Shown here: in pieces, positions 1 to 7,933 of the stretch
Layout: each line of letters begins with the position of its first letter
Numbering within the stretch: the first letter of the stretch is position 1
Assembly (NCBI RefSeq): GCF_001279775.1
Contig: NZ_LGDG01000200.1
Coordinates: forward strand, 62,001-126,000
DNA length: 64,000 nucleotides
Origin: Streptomyces sp. MMG1533
Lineage (GTDB): Bacteria; Actinomycetota; Actinomycetes; Streptomycetales; Streptomycetaceae
Reading direction: 5' to 3'
Translations under genes and position numbers: made by a program
Notes under the pieces: model-generated
Told to the model about the DNA's origin: nothing
The model's database searches: none
The model's input: the letters and a program-made list of their open reading frames with translations, nothing else

Positions 1-97
1 GGCCGTCTCCGCGGTCCCGCGCACGCCCTGAACGCCGGCCGCGAGCCCATGACCGGTCCTGGTGAGGACCTGTCAGAAGTTGTCGCGTAGCGGGGCG

Positions 98-125
98 TTT
101 ACCTGAGCCCCCCGCGACCTACTCT
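98..125 (+). promoter_or_regulatory. possible promoter of the first membrane-protein gene
   Basis: TTTACC (98-103) and TACTCT (120-125) are separated by 16 bases. The ATG at 132 lies only six bases after the -10-like hexamer and has no obvious Shine-Dalgarno sequence, so the transcript may be leaderless. This is a visual match only. Confidence 0.3.
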
Positions 126-131
126 GAAGAT

Positions 132-1202
132 ATGGGAGGGCCTGGAAATCCACCCGAGGGGACACCCGAGGGCGGCCCCGGAGGTGGAGAGGACGAATAC
201 CGATCCGTCGTCTTCGACGAGTCGTTCGTCCGCGCTGCCCGCCTCCAGGAGTTCTCCGCGCAGGAGCGCATCGCCGACCACGCACCCGCCGTACGCCGTC
301 GCCCCCCGCTGCGCCGCGGCCTGTCCCGGCAGGCGCTGATCCTGGTCCTGCTGATCGCCGTCGCCTTCGGCACCGCCATCTACATGGGCGTACGGCACCC
401 CTACCAGACCCCCGCCGCACAGCAGCCCGTCGAGCCCCTGCGGATGACCGTCATCCCGCTCGCCCCGCAGGGCAAGGTGCCCGGGCACACCGACCCCGAG
501 TACCTGTACGCGCACAGCCCCGCCGCGCAGTACCGCATCGGCGCCGAGGGCATCCCGCTGCCCGCCTCCCGGCGCACCGCGCACTTCTCGGACAGCCAGG
601 TCGTCGCCGCCCTCACCACCGCCAAGGACTACATCGTCCGGTCCTCGCTCTACCCGGAGGTCCTCACCGGCGAGCAGGTCCGTCCGGTGCGCGTCCTCCT
701 CGACGCGGACCAACTCGACCAGTTCGACGAGGGTTTCGACCGTCCGGCTGCCGACGGACGGCATGCTCCCACCGGATGGCTGGTTCGCTTCGACCCGTCC
801 GGCGCCGAACTGGCCGACAGCAGGATCCGGGTCCAGGGCACGCTCCAGGCCGCCGAGACCGACTCGTCCACCCTCGAGGTCACCGCGGACCACACCTTCG
901 TGTACGCGCTACGGCCCACCGGTGCCGGTGACAAGGCCGAGGCGTCCTTGTTCACCGTCCGCCGCGAGCTGCATTTCCGCTTCGACCGCGACGACCTGCG
1001 TGTGCACACCGCCCAGCTCGTCGTCTCCTACGTGCAGGCAGGCCCGCTGTCCTGCGCCGAGGACTCCACCAACCACCTGCACCCGCTGCTCGCCGGCCAG
1101 ACCGCCAAGACCGGCGGCCCGGCCGGTACGGACCCGTACGCGACGGGCGGCGCTACGGCGCTGTGCGGGTCGCTGGCGACGAGCGCGCAGCCGAAGGTGT
1201 GA
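132..1202 (+). CDS. single-pass membrane protein of unknown function
   Basis: The predicted protein has 356 residues. A Gly/Pro-rich acidic cytoplasmic start is followed by a basic stretch (RRRPPLRRG), one hydrophobic segment at about residues 67-86, and a long extracytoplasmic part of about 270 residues. That part has two Cys near the C-terminus that could form a disulphide. There is no catalytic motif and I do not recognise a named family; it looks like a conserved Streptomyces hypothetical protein. A -10-like TACTCT sits just before the ATG, so translation may be leaderless. It converges on the M48 protease gene. Coding is certain, function unknown. Confidence 0.8.
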   Translation: MGGPGNPPEGTPEGGPGGGEDEYRSVVFDESFVRAARLQEFSAQERIADHAPAVRRRPPLRRGLSRQALILVLLIAVAFGTAIYMGVRHPYQTPAAQQPVEPLRMTVIPLAPQGKVPGHTDPEYLYAHSPAAQYRIGAEGIPLPASRRTAHFSDSQVVAALTTAKDYIVRSSLYPEVLTGEQVRPVRVLLDADQLDQFDEGFDRPAADGRHAPTGWLVRFDPSGAELADSRIRVQGTLQAAETDSSTLEVTADHTFVYALRPTGAGDKAEASLFTVRRELHFRFDRDDLRVHTAQLVVSYVQAGPLSCAEDSTNHLHPLLAGQTAKTGGPAGTDPYATGGATALCGSLATSAQPKV

Positions 1203-1320
1203 GCGATCGAAAGTGTGAGCGAGTGAAGGCGTGAGTGGTCGACGGCGTGAGTGAGCGAAGCACCGGGGTGTGAGCAGCCGGCGGGGCTTTCCGGTCCCGT
1301 CGGCTGCGGTGACCTCTCGG

Positions 1321-2469
1321 TCAGTCGCCGTCCCGCGGGGGTGTGTCCGTCCCGTTCGCCGGGCCCGGCGTGTCGGTCGGGTCCGTCGTGTCCGTCGGCG
1401 GCTGGTCCTGCGGTGCCGAGCTCGCGAACCCGCCGAAGCCGCGCCGCACCCGGCCACCCAGGTCCCCGGCCCCGCCGGCGATGTCGCTGACCAGCTTCAT
1501 CAGCGGGTCCTTGGAGGTCTTGACGTGCGTGGCGTAGTGCGACGCCGACTCCCGGAACGAGTCCGAGACCGAGGTGTCCTTGTCCTCGCTGCGCCGCGGG
1601 TAGTGGCCGTCCATGATCCGCTGGTAGTCCCGGGACTCGGACCACTTCTTCAGCTCGGCGGCACGGACGGTGGTGAAGGGGTGGGAGCGCGGCAGCACGT
1701 TGAGGATCTTCAGCACGGAGTCGCGCAGGTCGCCGCCGGCCTCGTACTCCTCGGCCTGCTTCAGGAACGAGTCCACGTTCATCTCGTGCAGGTGGTTGCC
1801 GCCGGCGAGCTTCATCAGGCCGCGCATCGAGGCCGTGAGGTCCTGGCCGACCAGCAGGCCCGCGCGGTCCGCGGACAGCTCCGACTTGCGGAACCACTCA
1901 CGCAGCGCGGTCACGATCGTCATGATCGCGAGATTGCCGAGCGGGATCCAGGCCACCTTGAGGGCGAGGCTGGTCAGGAACAGCAGGATGGTGCGGTAGA
2001 CCGAGTGGCCGGACAGGGCGTGACCCACCTCGTGCCCGACCACCGCCCGCATCTCCTCCTCGTCGAGCAGTTCGACGAGGCCCGTGGTGACGACGATGAT
2101 CGGTTCGTCCAGGCCGATGCACATCGCGTTGGGCTGCGGGTCCTGGTTGACGTACATCGGCGGGACCTTCTCCAGGTCCAGGATGTAACAGGCGTCCCGC
2201 AGCATGTCGTTGAGGTGCGCGAACTGCTGGTCGGAGACGCGCACCGAGTCGGACAGGAACAGCAGCCTCAGGCTGCGCTCGGGCAGCAGACCGCTCAGCG
2301 CCTTGAAGACCGTGTCGAAGCCGCTCAGCTTGCGCAGCGCCACCAGGGCGGAGCGGTCGGCCGGGTGCTCGTACGCACGCGAGGAGATCCCCGGGAAGCG
2401 CCTGCGCTGCCTGCTCGGCACGTTCTCGTGCCCGTTCTGCTGGTGGCCGTCGGACATGTCTTCCCCCAT
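1321..2469 (-). CDS. M48-family zinc metalloprotease (HtpX/Ste24-like)
   Basis: The protein has 382 residues. The zinc site HEVGHALSGH begins at residue 146, with the third ligand Glu in the following ELSADRAG segment (about residue 197); this is the M48 arrangement. Hydrophobic stretches after the zinc site (about 160-190) could anchor it in the membrane. The last about 60 residues are a Thr/Asp/Pro-rich tail of low complexity. M48 enzymes cut membrane or misfolded proteins, but the substrate here is unknown. A second ATG at 2457 is preceded by GGGGAAG and is an alternative start. The gene stands alone between a convergent and a divergent neighbour. Confidence 0.88.
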   Translation of the reverse strand: MGEDMSDGHQQNGHENVPSRQRRRFPGISSRAYEHPADRSALVALRKLSGFDTVFKALSGLLPERSLRLLFLSDSVRVSDQQFAHLNDMLRDACYILDLEKVPPMYVNQDPQPNAMCIGLDEPIIVVTTGLVELLDEEEMRAVVGHEVGHALSGHSVYRTILLFLTSLALKVAWIPLGNLAIMTIVTALREWFRKSELSADRAGLLVGQDLTASMRGLMKLAGGNHLHEMNVDSFLKQAEEYEAGGDLRDSVLKILNVLPRSHPFTTVRAAELKKWSESRDYQRIMDGHYPRRSEDKDTSVSDSFRESASHYATHVKTSKDPLMKLVSDIAGGAGDLGGRVRRGFGGFASSAPQDQPPTDTTDPTDTPGPANGTDTPPRDGD

Positions 2470-2599
2470 GTGCGTGTGTGTGGCCGGTGCGTGTGTGTGG
2501 CCTTTGCGGACCCTTGTGCGGTCCTTTGCGCCCCCGAAGCAGAGCCCAGCCTAGGCGGAGTTACGGTGGACGGGCACTACAGCGAAGGAGTTCCGCGCC

Positions 2600-2761
2600 A
2601 TGGAGCACAACCCCCGGGCCGCCTGGCTCGCCGAGGCCGCGCGCGCCGCCGAGCAGCAGGGGGCCGGGAATCTGCTCCGGGTCGTACTGATCGTGATGGT
2701 GCTGGGCTGTGTGCTGACCGCGTGGTTCCTGCTACGGGGATACAAGCGGAAAGACGACTGA
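2600..2761 (+). CDS. 53-residue single-pass membrane protein
   Basis: This short ORF starts at an ATG preceded by GCGAAGGAG, a good ribosome site. It encodes a charged amphipathic N-terminus (about residues 1-25), one membrane helix (VVLIVMVLGCVLTAWFLL) and a basic/acidic tail ending KRKDD. It has no known domain. Codon third positions are GC-rich across its whole length, which supports real coding. It lies divergent to the M48 protease, 109 bases before another tiny membrane protein. Confidence 0.62.
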   Translation: MEHNPRAAWLAEAARAAEQQGAGNLLRVVLIVMVLGCVLTAWFLLRGYKRKDD

Positions 2762-2870
2762 GACGAGGCGAAGGTTCCCAATGGCGGAGTCGGCGTGATC
2801 GGCGTCGGACCGCCCGCTTACGATGGGCCGACGTCTTTATCCCGCCCACACCGGATAGGTCCTGCTGAAG

Positions 2871-3035
2871 ATGAGCTTCCACAGCACCGCTGCCCAGTTG
2901 GTCACGCTCGCCGCCGAGGGCGAGGAGCACGGTGGCAACCACGAGAGCCTCGACCCGCTGGTGACCGGCGGCGGCGCCTTCATCGTCCTGCTGCTTCTGC
3001 TGTGGATCACCACCCGATTCAACCGCGACCGCTGA
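2871..3035 (+). CDS. 54-residue single-pass membrane protein
   Basis: The ORF encodes a short Glu/His-rich N-terminus ([14 protein letters not shown]), a Gly-Gly-Gly turn, one membrane helix ([12 protein letters not shown]) and a basic end (RFNRDR). I recognise this as a small membrane protein type common next to nadD in Streptomyces, but its role is unknown. A weak GCTGAAG precedes the ATG. The length and TGA stop are clean, and the helix plus basic tail suggest N-out/C-in topology. Confidence 0.65.
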   Translation: MSFHSTAAQLVTLAAEGEEHGGNHESLDPLVTGGGAFIVLLLLLWITTRFNRDR

Positions 3036-3114
3036 GGCACCCGGTGCCCATAGCCGGGCACTCCGGGCATCCGCCGACCGGCGCCCTCAGGCCGGGCCGG
3101 TAGGGTCTGCACGC

Positions 3115-3753
3115 ATGGGAGAGCAGGACATGCCTACCGGCCCGGGCAACGGCCCGTCGACCCCCGGCAAGCGTCGTCTCGGCGTCATGGGCGGGACGTT
3201 CGACCCGATCCACCACGGGCACCTCGTGGCGGCCAGTGAGGTCGCCGCGCAGTTCCACCTGGACGAGGTGGTGTTCGTCCCGACCGGTCAGCCGTGGCAG
3301 AAGAGTCACCGCAAGGTCTCCCCGGCCGAGGACCGCTACCTGATGACGGTCATCGCGACCGCCGAGAACCCCCAGTTCTCGGTCAGCCGCATCGACATCG
3401 ACCGCGGCGGCGCCACCTACACCGCGGACACCCTGCGCGACCTGCGCGCGCTCAACCCCGACACCGACCTCTTCTTCATCACCGGCGCCGACGCCCTCGG
3501 TCAGATCCTGACCTGGCGGGACGCGGAAGAGCTGTTCTCCCTCGCGCACTTCATCGGGGTCACCCGGCCGGGCCACGTCCTGTCCGACCCCGGCCTCCCG
3601 GAGGGCGGTGTCTCGCTCGTCGAGGTCCCCGCCCTCGCCATCTCCTCCACCGACTGCCGTGCGAGAGTCGCCAAGGGCGACCCCGTCTGGTATCTGGTGC
3701 CGGACGGAGTCGTGCGCTACATCGACAAGCGCGAGCTGTACCGCGGCGAGTGA
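3115..3753 (+). CDS. nadD: nicotinate-nucleotide adenylyltransferase
   Basis: NadD joins nicotinate mononucleotide and ATP to make deamido-NAD in NAD biosynthesis. The nucleotidyltransferase signature [12 protein letters not shown] lies near residues 25-36, and the C-terminal ISST motif that contacts ATP is present. At 212 residues it is normal length with a short extra N-terminus. A TAGGGT -10-like hexamer at 3101-3106 lies nine bases before this ATG; a second ATG at 3130 with GGAGAGCAGG upstream is an equally reasonable start. The LytR_C protein and rsfS follow, an order conserved in actinobacteria. Confidence 0.96.
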   Translation: MGEQDMPTGPGNGPSTPGKRRLGVMGGTFDPIHHGHLVAASEVAAQFHLDEVVFVPTGQPWQKSHRKVSPAEDRYLMTVIATAENPQFSVSRIDIDRGGATYTADTLRDLRALNPDTDLFFITGADALGQILTWRDAEELFSLAHFIGVTRPGHVLSDPGLPEGGVSLVEVPALAISSTDCRARVAKGDPVWYLVPDGVVRYIDKRELYRGE

Positions 3754-3769
3754 GCCGAGAGGGGCACCG

Positions 3770-5515
3770 GTGAACGACCGATACGACGCGGGATACGGCG
3801 ACAATCACGACGACCAGTACGAGCTCGTCGGCTACGACGAGTACGGCCGGCCGGTGTACCGGCCGGCCGCGCCGCGGCAACAGCCGCAGCAGGCCCCCCA
3901 GCAGCCGTACGACCCGTACGCGCAGCAGCAGGGCTACGGATACGACCCGTACGCCACGGGCGGGCAGCAGCCGGCCCCTTCGTACGACCCGTACGACACC
4001 GGCCGGCAGGCACCCGTGCCGCCGCCCTACGACCCCTACGGCACCGGTGCCCAGCAGACCGGCGGGGCGGCGCCGTCGTACGACCCCTACGGCCAGAGGG
4101 CGGCCGGCGGGCAGCAGCCCCGCGTCGCCGAGCAGACCGCCTACATTCCGCAGCAGGCCGGCCCGGCCGAGGCGGACGCCGCGGGGCGGGACCACCGCTC
4201 CGGCGCCGACGAGCGCCACCGGGTCGAAGGCGAACGGGACTACCACACCGAGCAGTTCGCGTTCGTCGAGGAGCCGGACGGCGACTCCGAGGACGTCATC
4301 GACTGGCTGAACTTCACCGAGAACCGCACCGAGCGCCGCGAGGAGGCCAAGCGCCGCGCCCGCAGCCGTCTCGTCGCCCTCGTGGTGGTCCTGGCGCTGG
4401 TCGCGGTCGGCGGCGTCGGCTACCTCTGGTACGCCGGGAAGTTGCCGGGGCTGTCCTCGTCCTCGGATTCGAAGACCGGAACCGCCACCGCCGTCGGTGC
4501 CCAGAACCGTGACGTGATCGTCGTGCACCTGCACAACACCGCTCAGGGCGGCACCTCCACGGCGCTGCTCGTCGACAACACCACCACCAAGCAGGGCACC
4601 ACCGTCCTGCTGCCCAACTCGCTCGCCCTGACGGACGACGACGGCACCACGACCACCCTCGCCAAGTCGGTCGAGGACGACGGCTCCTCCGGTACCCGCG
4701 ACTCCCTCGACGGCGTCCTCGGTACCGACATCGAGGGCACCTGGCGCCTCGACACGCCCTACCTGCAGAACCTGGTCGACCTCGTGGGCAACATCGAGGT
4801 CGACACCAACACCGACGTGCCCGACCCGGACGCCAAGAAGGGCGAGGCGCCCCTGGTGAAGAAGGGCGAGGGCCAGACCCTCAGCGGCAAGATGGCCGTC
4901 GCGTACGCCACCTACCGCGCCTCCGGCGAGGCCCAGAACGCCCAGCTGGAGCGGTTCGGCCAGGTCATGCAGGGCGTGCTGCGCAAGCTGTCTTCCGACC
5001 CCACGGCGGCGACGACCACCGTGCAGACGCTGGCGCAGATCCTCGACCCGTCGCTCACCGACAAGGACCTCGGCACCTTCCTCGCCAAGCTCGCCGACCG
5101 CGCCAAGGGCGGCGACTTCAAGACCGCGCTGCTGCCCGTGCAGACCGACGGCACCCTGAGCGCCAAGGCGAGCGACAGCGTCGTCAAGGACGTCCTCGGC
5201 GGGACCGCGAAGAGCCCCGACAAGGACGCCGCGGTCAGCGTCTCCGTCCAGAACGCCACCGGTGTCAAGGACAACACCGAGAAGGCCCGCGTCGTCCTCC
5301 TCAACGGCGGCTTCACGTTCCTGGAAGGCGGCACGGCCTCCGCGGCCCGGGCCACGTCCAAGGTCGTCTACGCCGACGCCGCCGACAAGGCGAACGCCAC
5401 CGAGGTGGCCAAGACCCTGGGCCTGGCAACCAGCTCCGTCACCAAGGGCAAGGTCTCGGGAAGCGCGAACGTCGCCGTCGTCCTCGGCCAGGACTACAAG
5501 CCGGCCTCCTCCTGA
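3770..5515 (+). CDS. membrane-anchored LytR_C-domain (LCP-like) cell-envelope protein
   Basis: A GTG start 16 bases after nadD (RBS GAGAGGGGC) gives 581 residues. Residues 1-130 are a Tyr/Gln/Pro-rich cytoplasmic tail with repeated YDPY motifs. One transmembrane helix lies at about 200-222 after a basic stretch. The extracytoplasmic part has a divergent LytR-CpsA-Psr-like region (about 245-420) and a LytR_C domain (about 487-575, SVQNATGVKDNTEKA...). LCP proteins attach glycopolymers to peptidoglycan. I do not see the conserved Arg/Asp pyrophosphate-binding signature of active LCP enzymes, so catalysis is uncertain. Such proteins are often mislabelled transcriptional regulators. Confidence 0.85.
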   Translation: MNDRYDAGYGDNHDDQYELVGYDEYGRPVYRPAAPRQQPQQAPQQPYDPYAQQQGYGYDPYATGGQQPAPSYDPYDTGRQAPVPPPYDPYGTGAQQTGGAAPSYDPYGQRAAGGQQPRVAEQTAYIPQQAGPAEADAAGRDHRSGADERHRVEGERDYHTEQFAFVEEPDGDSEDVIDWLNFTENRTERREEAKRRARSRLVALVVVLALVAVGGVGYLWYAGKLPGLSSSSDSKTGTATAVGAQNRDVIVVHLHNTAQGGTSTALLVDNTTTKQGTTVLLPNSLALTDDDGTTTTLAKSVEDDGSSGTRDSLDGVLGTDIEGTWRLDTPYLQNLVDLVGNIEVDTNTDVPDPDAKKGEAPLVKKGEGQTLSGKMAVAYATYRASGEAQNAQLERFGQVMQGVLRKLSSDPTAATTTVQTLAQILDPSLTDKDLGTFLAKLADRAKGGDFKTALLPVQTDGTLSAKASDSVVKDVLGGTAKSPDKDAAVSVSVQNATGVKDNTEKARVVLLNGGFTFLEGGTASAARATSKVVYADAADKANATEVAKTLGLATSSVTKGKVSGSANVAVVLGQDYKPASS

Positions 5516-5620
5516 CCGAGCCGGCCCGGGGCGGCCCCACGTGATCCATAATCGCGTGGGGTGGCCTCGGCGGTCCGTGAGACCCTTGGTGTCAAGTGTC
5601 CGCCGACCGAAAGCCTTGTA

Positions 5621-6064
5621 GTGACCGCGACTGACCGCTCTCTCGAGCTCATCACCACCGCCGCTCAGGCGGCCGCCGACAAGCTGGCGCACGACGTCAT
5701 CGCCTACGACGTCAGCGACGTCCTGTCGATCACCGACGCCTTCCTGTTGGCTTCCGCGCCCAACGACCGCCAGGTCAAGTCGATCGTCGACGAGATCGAG
5801 GAGCGGCTCTCGAAGGAGCTCGGCGCCAAGCCGGTCCGCCGCGAGGGCGACCGCGAGGCCCGCTGGGTCCTGCTCGACTACGTGGACATCGTCGTCCACG
5901 TCCAGCACAGCGAGGAGCGGGTCTTCTACGCCCTGGAACGGCTGTGGAAGGACTGCCCCGAGCTCGAGCTGCCCGCCGACGCCAAGGCGACCCGCGGCAA
6001 GGGCGAGGAGCACGCCAAGCTGCGCGCCGAGGAGGACGCCGCCGAGTTCGGGGACCCGCGGTGA
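5621..6064 (+). CDS. rsfS: ribosomal silencing factor RsfS (Iojap/DUF143)
   Basis: RsfS binds ribosomal protein uL14 and blocks subunit joining when nutrients run low. The 147-residue product carries the family core (DVSDVLSITDAFLLAS, then ARWVLLDYVDIVVHV) and a charged C-terminal extension typical of actinobacteria. The GTG at 5621 was chosen because the homologous region begins just after it; the in-frame ATG at 5561 would add 20 unrelated residues. The TGA overlaps the GTG of the next gene, so the two are translationally coupled. Confidence 0.94.
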   Translation: MTATDRSLELITTAAQAAADKLAHDVIAYDVSDVLSITDAFLLASAPNDRQVKSIVDEIEERLSKELGAKPVRREGDREARWVLLDYVDIVVHVQHSEERVFYALERLWKDCPELELPADAKATRGKGEEHAKLRAEEDAAEFGDPR

Positions 6065-6729
6065 GCGCCCCCGCGGGAGCCGGCCGGAAGCCGGGCCGTG
6101 GCCGCCGTGTCATCCTCTGGCGGCACGGCCAGACCTCGTGGAACGTGGAGCGTCGCTTCCAGGGCACGACGGACGTCTCCCTCACCGAGACCGGCGTTCT
6201 CCAGGCCCAGCGCGCCGCCCGGCTGCTGGCCTCCCTGGAGCCCGACGCGATCGTCGCCTCCGATCTTCAGCGGGCCGCCGACACGGCCGGCGAGCTCGCC
6301 GCGCTCACCGGCCTGGAGGTGGCTCACGACGAGGGGCTGCGCGAGACCTACGCGGGCGTCTGGCAGGGGCTGACGCACGAGGAGATCATCGCCCGGCACG
6401 GCGAGGAGTACGCGGCGTGGAAGCGCGGCGAGCCGGTGCGCCGCGGCGGCGGCGAACTGGAGACCGAGGTCGCCGACCGTGCCGCCCCCGTGGTGTTGCG
6501 GCACGCCGAGAAGCTCCCCGACGACGGCACGCTCGTCGTCGTCAGCCACGGCGGCACGATCCGGACGACCATCGGGCGCCTCCTCGGCCTGGAGGCCCAC
6601 CACTGGGAGAGCCTCGGCGGACTCTCCAACTGCTGCTGGTCCGTCCTCGGCGAGGGGGCCCGCGGCTGGCGCCTCCTCGAGCACAACGCCGGCACCCTCC
6701 CGGAGCCGGTGCTCGGCGACGACGACTGA
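6061..6729 (+). CDS. histidine phosphatase, possible glucosyl-3-phosphoglycerate phosphatase (GpgP-like)
   Basis: The protein has 222 residues and starts at the GTG of a GTGA overlap with rsfS. It has the phosphoglycerate-mutase-fold signature RHGQTSWN (Arg21-His22, phospho-acceptor) and the second catalytic His in VVSHGG (about residue 163). Many annotations call it phosphoglycerate mutase. The order nadD - rsfS - this gene matches mycobacteria, where, as I recall, the equivalent protein is GpgP, which dephosphorylates glucosyl-3-phosphoglycerate. That substrate is an inference from synteny. Fold and phosphatase class are secure. Confidence 0.88.
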   Translation: MSAPAGAGRKPGRGRRVILWRHGQTSWNVERRFQGTTDVSLTETGVLQAQRAARLLASLEPDAIVASDLQRAADTAGELAALTGLEVAHDEGLRETYAGVWQGLTHEEIIARHGEEYAAWKRGEPVRRGGGELETEVADRAAPVVLRHAEKLPDDGTLVVVSHGGTIRTTIGRLLGLEAHHWESLGGLSNCCWSVLGEGARGWRLLEHNAGTLPEPVLGDDD

Positions 6730-6757
6730 GCGTCGCACCAGGGCCCGCGACCCGGAT

Positions 6758-6787
6758 TTCACTTTCCGGCAGGTCGCAGGCTAAAGT
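6758..6787 (+). promoter_or_regulatory. possible promoter of the first tRNA-Ala gene
   Basis: TTCACT (6758-6763) and TAAAGT (6782-6787) are separated by 18 bases and lie 36 bases before the tRNA. The -35 match is poor, so this is tentative. Confidence 0.4.
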
Positions 6788-6823
6788 TCTTCTTGTTCGC
6801 CCCGCCGAGCGGGAAGAACGCAA

Positions 6824-6896
6824 GGGGCTATAGCTCAGTTGGTAGAGCGCCTGCATGGCATGCAGGAGGTCAGGAGTTCAATTCTCCTTAGCTCCA
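6824..6896 (+). tRNA. tRNA-Ala (anticodon GGC), copy 1
   Basis: The 73 bases fold as a complete cloverleaf. The acceptor stem is GGGGCTA/TAGCTCC with one G-T pair, the D arm GCTC/GAGC, the anticodon stem CCTGC/GCAGG with GGC at 6857-6859, and the T arm contains GTTCAAT. The discriminator is A and CCA is not encoded. The sequence is identical to a second copy at 10050-10122. A U-tailed hairpin follows at 6967. Confidence 0.97.
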
Positions 6897-6966
6897 CAGA
6901 TCGACAGTCTTGATCGCACTCTTGAGTTGTCAAGGATCGCGAGTTGTCGAAGATCGCTTGATGAAG

Positions 6967-6996
6967 ATCCCGTCCCATTGGGGCGGGATTTCTTTT
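6967..6996 (+). terminator. intrinsic terminator after tRNA-Ala copy 1
   Basis: A stem of ten pairs (ATCCCGTCCC with GGGGCGGGAT, one wobble) and an ATT loop is followed by TTTCTTTT. Orientation fits termination of the tRNA transcript. It ends at the stop codon of the opposite-strand regulator. Confidence 0.85.
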
Positions 6997-7825
6997 ATGC
7001 CCGCCTCAGAAGGGCCGTGCGCCGGGCCGTCTCCTCGTCGTCCGGCGTGTAGACCACGATCCGGCACTCCGGCATCCCGTTGATCGACAGCGACACCGAC
7101 GTCATCCGCAGCTCACCCACCTCCGCGTGCCGGAACGTCTTCACCCGCCGCCCGGGCTCCGCCACGTCGCCGATCTCCCACAGCCGCGCGAACAGCGGGC
7201 TCGCCGCAGACAGCCTGCGTATGAAGCCCTCCCAGGAGGGCTCCCCGGCATGCAGGCCGTACGCGGCGCGCAGGGTCGCCACCATCACCGGCAGCTCCGA
7301 CTCCCGGAACACCAGCGGGCAGTCCTCCTCCGGCACCGTGAACAGTCCCCACAAGGCGTTGGGCGGGTGCTTGGCCGGCATCGGCTCGGAGAGGAACAGA
7401 TCGCGGTAGACGGAGTTGGCGGCCAGGATGTCGTACCGCGAGTTGTAGACCACCGCGGGGCGTGGTTCGAGGGCGTGGATGATGCCCAGGACCTCCGGTC
7501 CCACGGTCTGTGCGAGGGCCTCCGGGGCGTGCGCGTACGGCACTTCGGCGAGGTGGTACAGGTGCTCCCGCTCCGGCGGGTCGAGCCGCAGCGTGCGTGC
7601 CACGGCATCCAGGACCTGTGCGGAGGCGTTGATGGGCCGGCCCTGCTCCAGCCACGTGTACCAGGTCACACCGACGCCCGAGAGCTGGGCGACCTCCTCG
7701 CGGCGCAGCCCCGGTGTGCGGCGTCGGAGGCCCGGCGGCATGCCCACGTCCGCCGGTGTCACCCGGGCCCGCCGCGTGCGCAGAAAAGCGGCCAGCTCGG
7801 GCCGGCGGCGCTGTGTCGTCCCCAT
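6995..7825 (-). CDS. XRE-type regulator with MmyB-like ligand-binding domain
   Basis: The 276-residue protein begins with a helix-turn-helix (RTPGLRREEVAQLSGVGVTW, YTWLEQGR) followed by the MmyB-type ligand domain (GIIHALEPRPAVVYNSRYDI). This architecture is common in Streptomyces repressors, often beside efflux or oxidoreductase genes. The ATG at 7825 was chosen because GGGGGA lies seven bases upstream; the in-frame ATG at 7840 has no such site. It is divergent from an MFS exporter across 108 bases, so it probably controls that gene and itself. The inducer is unknown. Confidence 0.9.
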   Translation of the reverse strand: MGTTQRRRPELAAFLRTRRARVTPADVGMPPGLRRRTPGLRREEVAQLSGVGVTWYTWLEQGRPINASAQVLDAVARTLRLDPPEREHLYHLAEVPYAHAPEALAQTVGPEVLGIIHALEPRPAVVYNSRYDILAANSVYRDLFLSEPMPAKHPPNALWGLFTVPEEDCPLVFRESELPVMVATLRAAYGLHAGEPSWEGFIRRLSAASPLFARLWEIGDVAEPGRRVKTFRHAEVGELRMTSVSLSINGMPECRIVVYTPDDEETARRTALLRRA

Positions 7826-7933
7826 CGTCACGTCCCCCATCGTCGACGCCGGACCGGTCTTCTGCCAGGTGCTGTCAGTACCAGCATCAACGGGCACTCG
7901 GCACCCGTACCGGAGGGCCGCCAGGCTCGGCGC

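Noticed and set aside
1203..1320. GTGAG-rich stretch as a regulatory repeat
   Set aside because: The motif recurs irregularly over about 75 bases without a constant period or symmetry.
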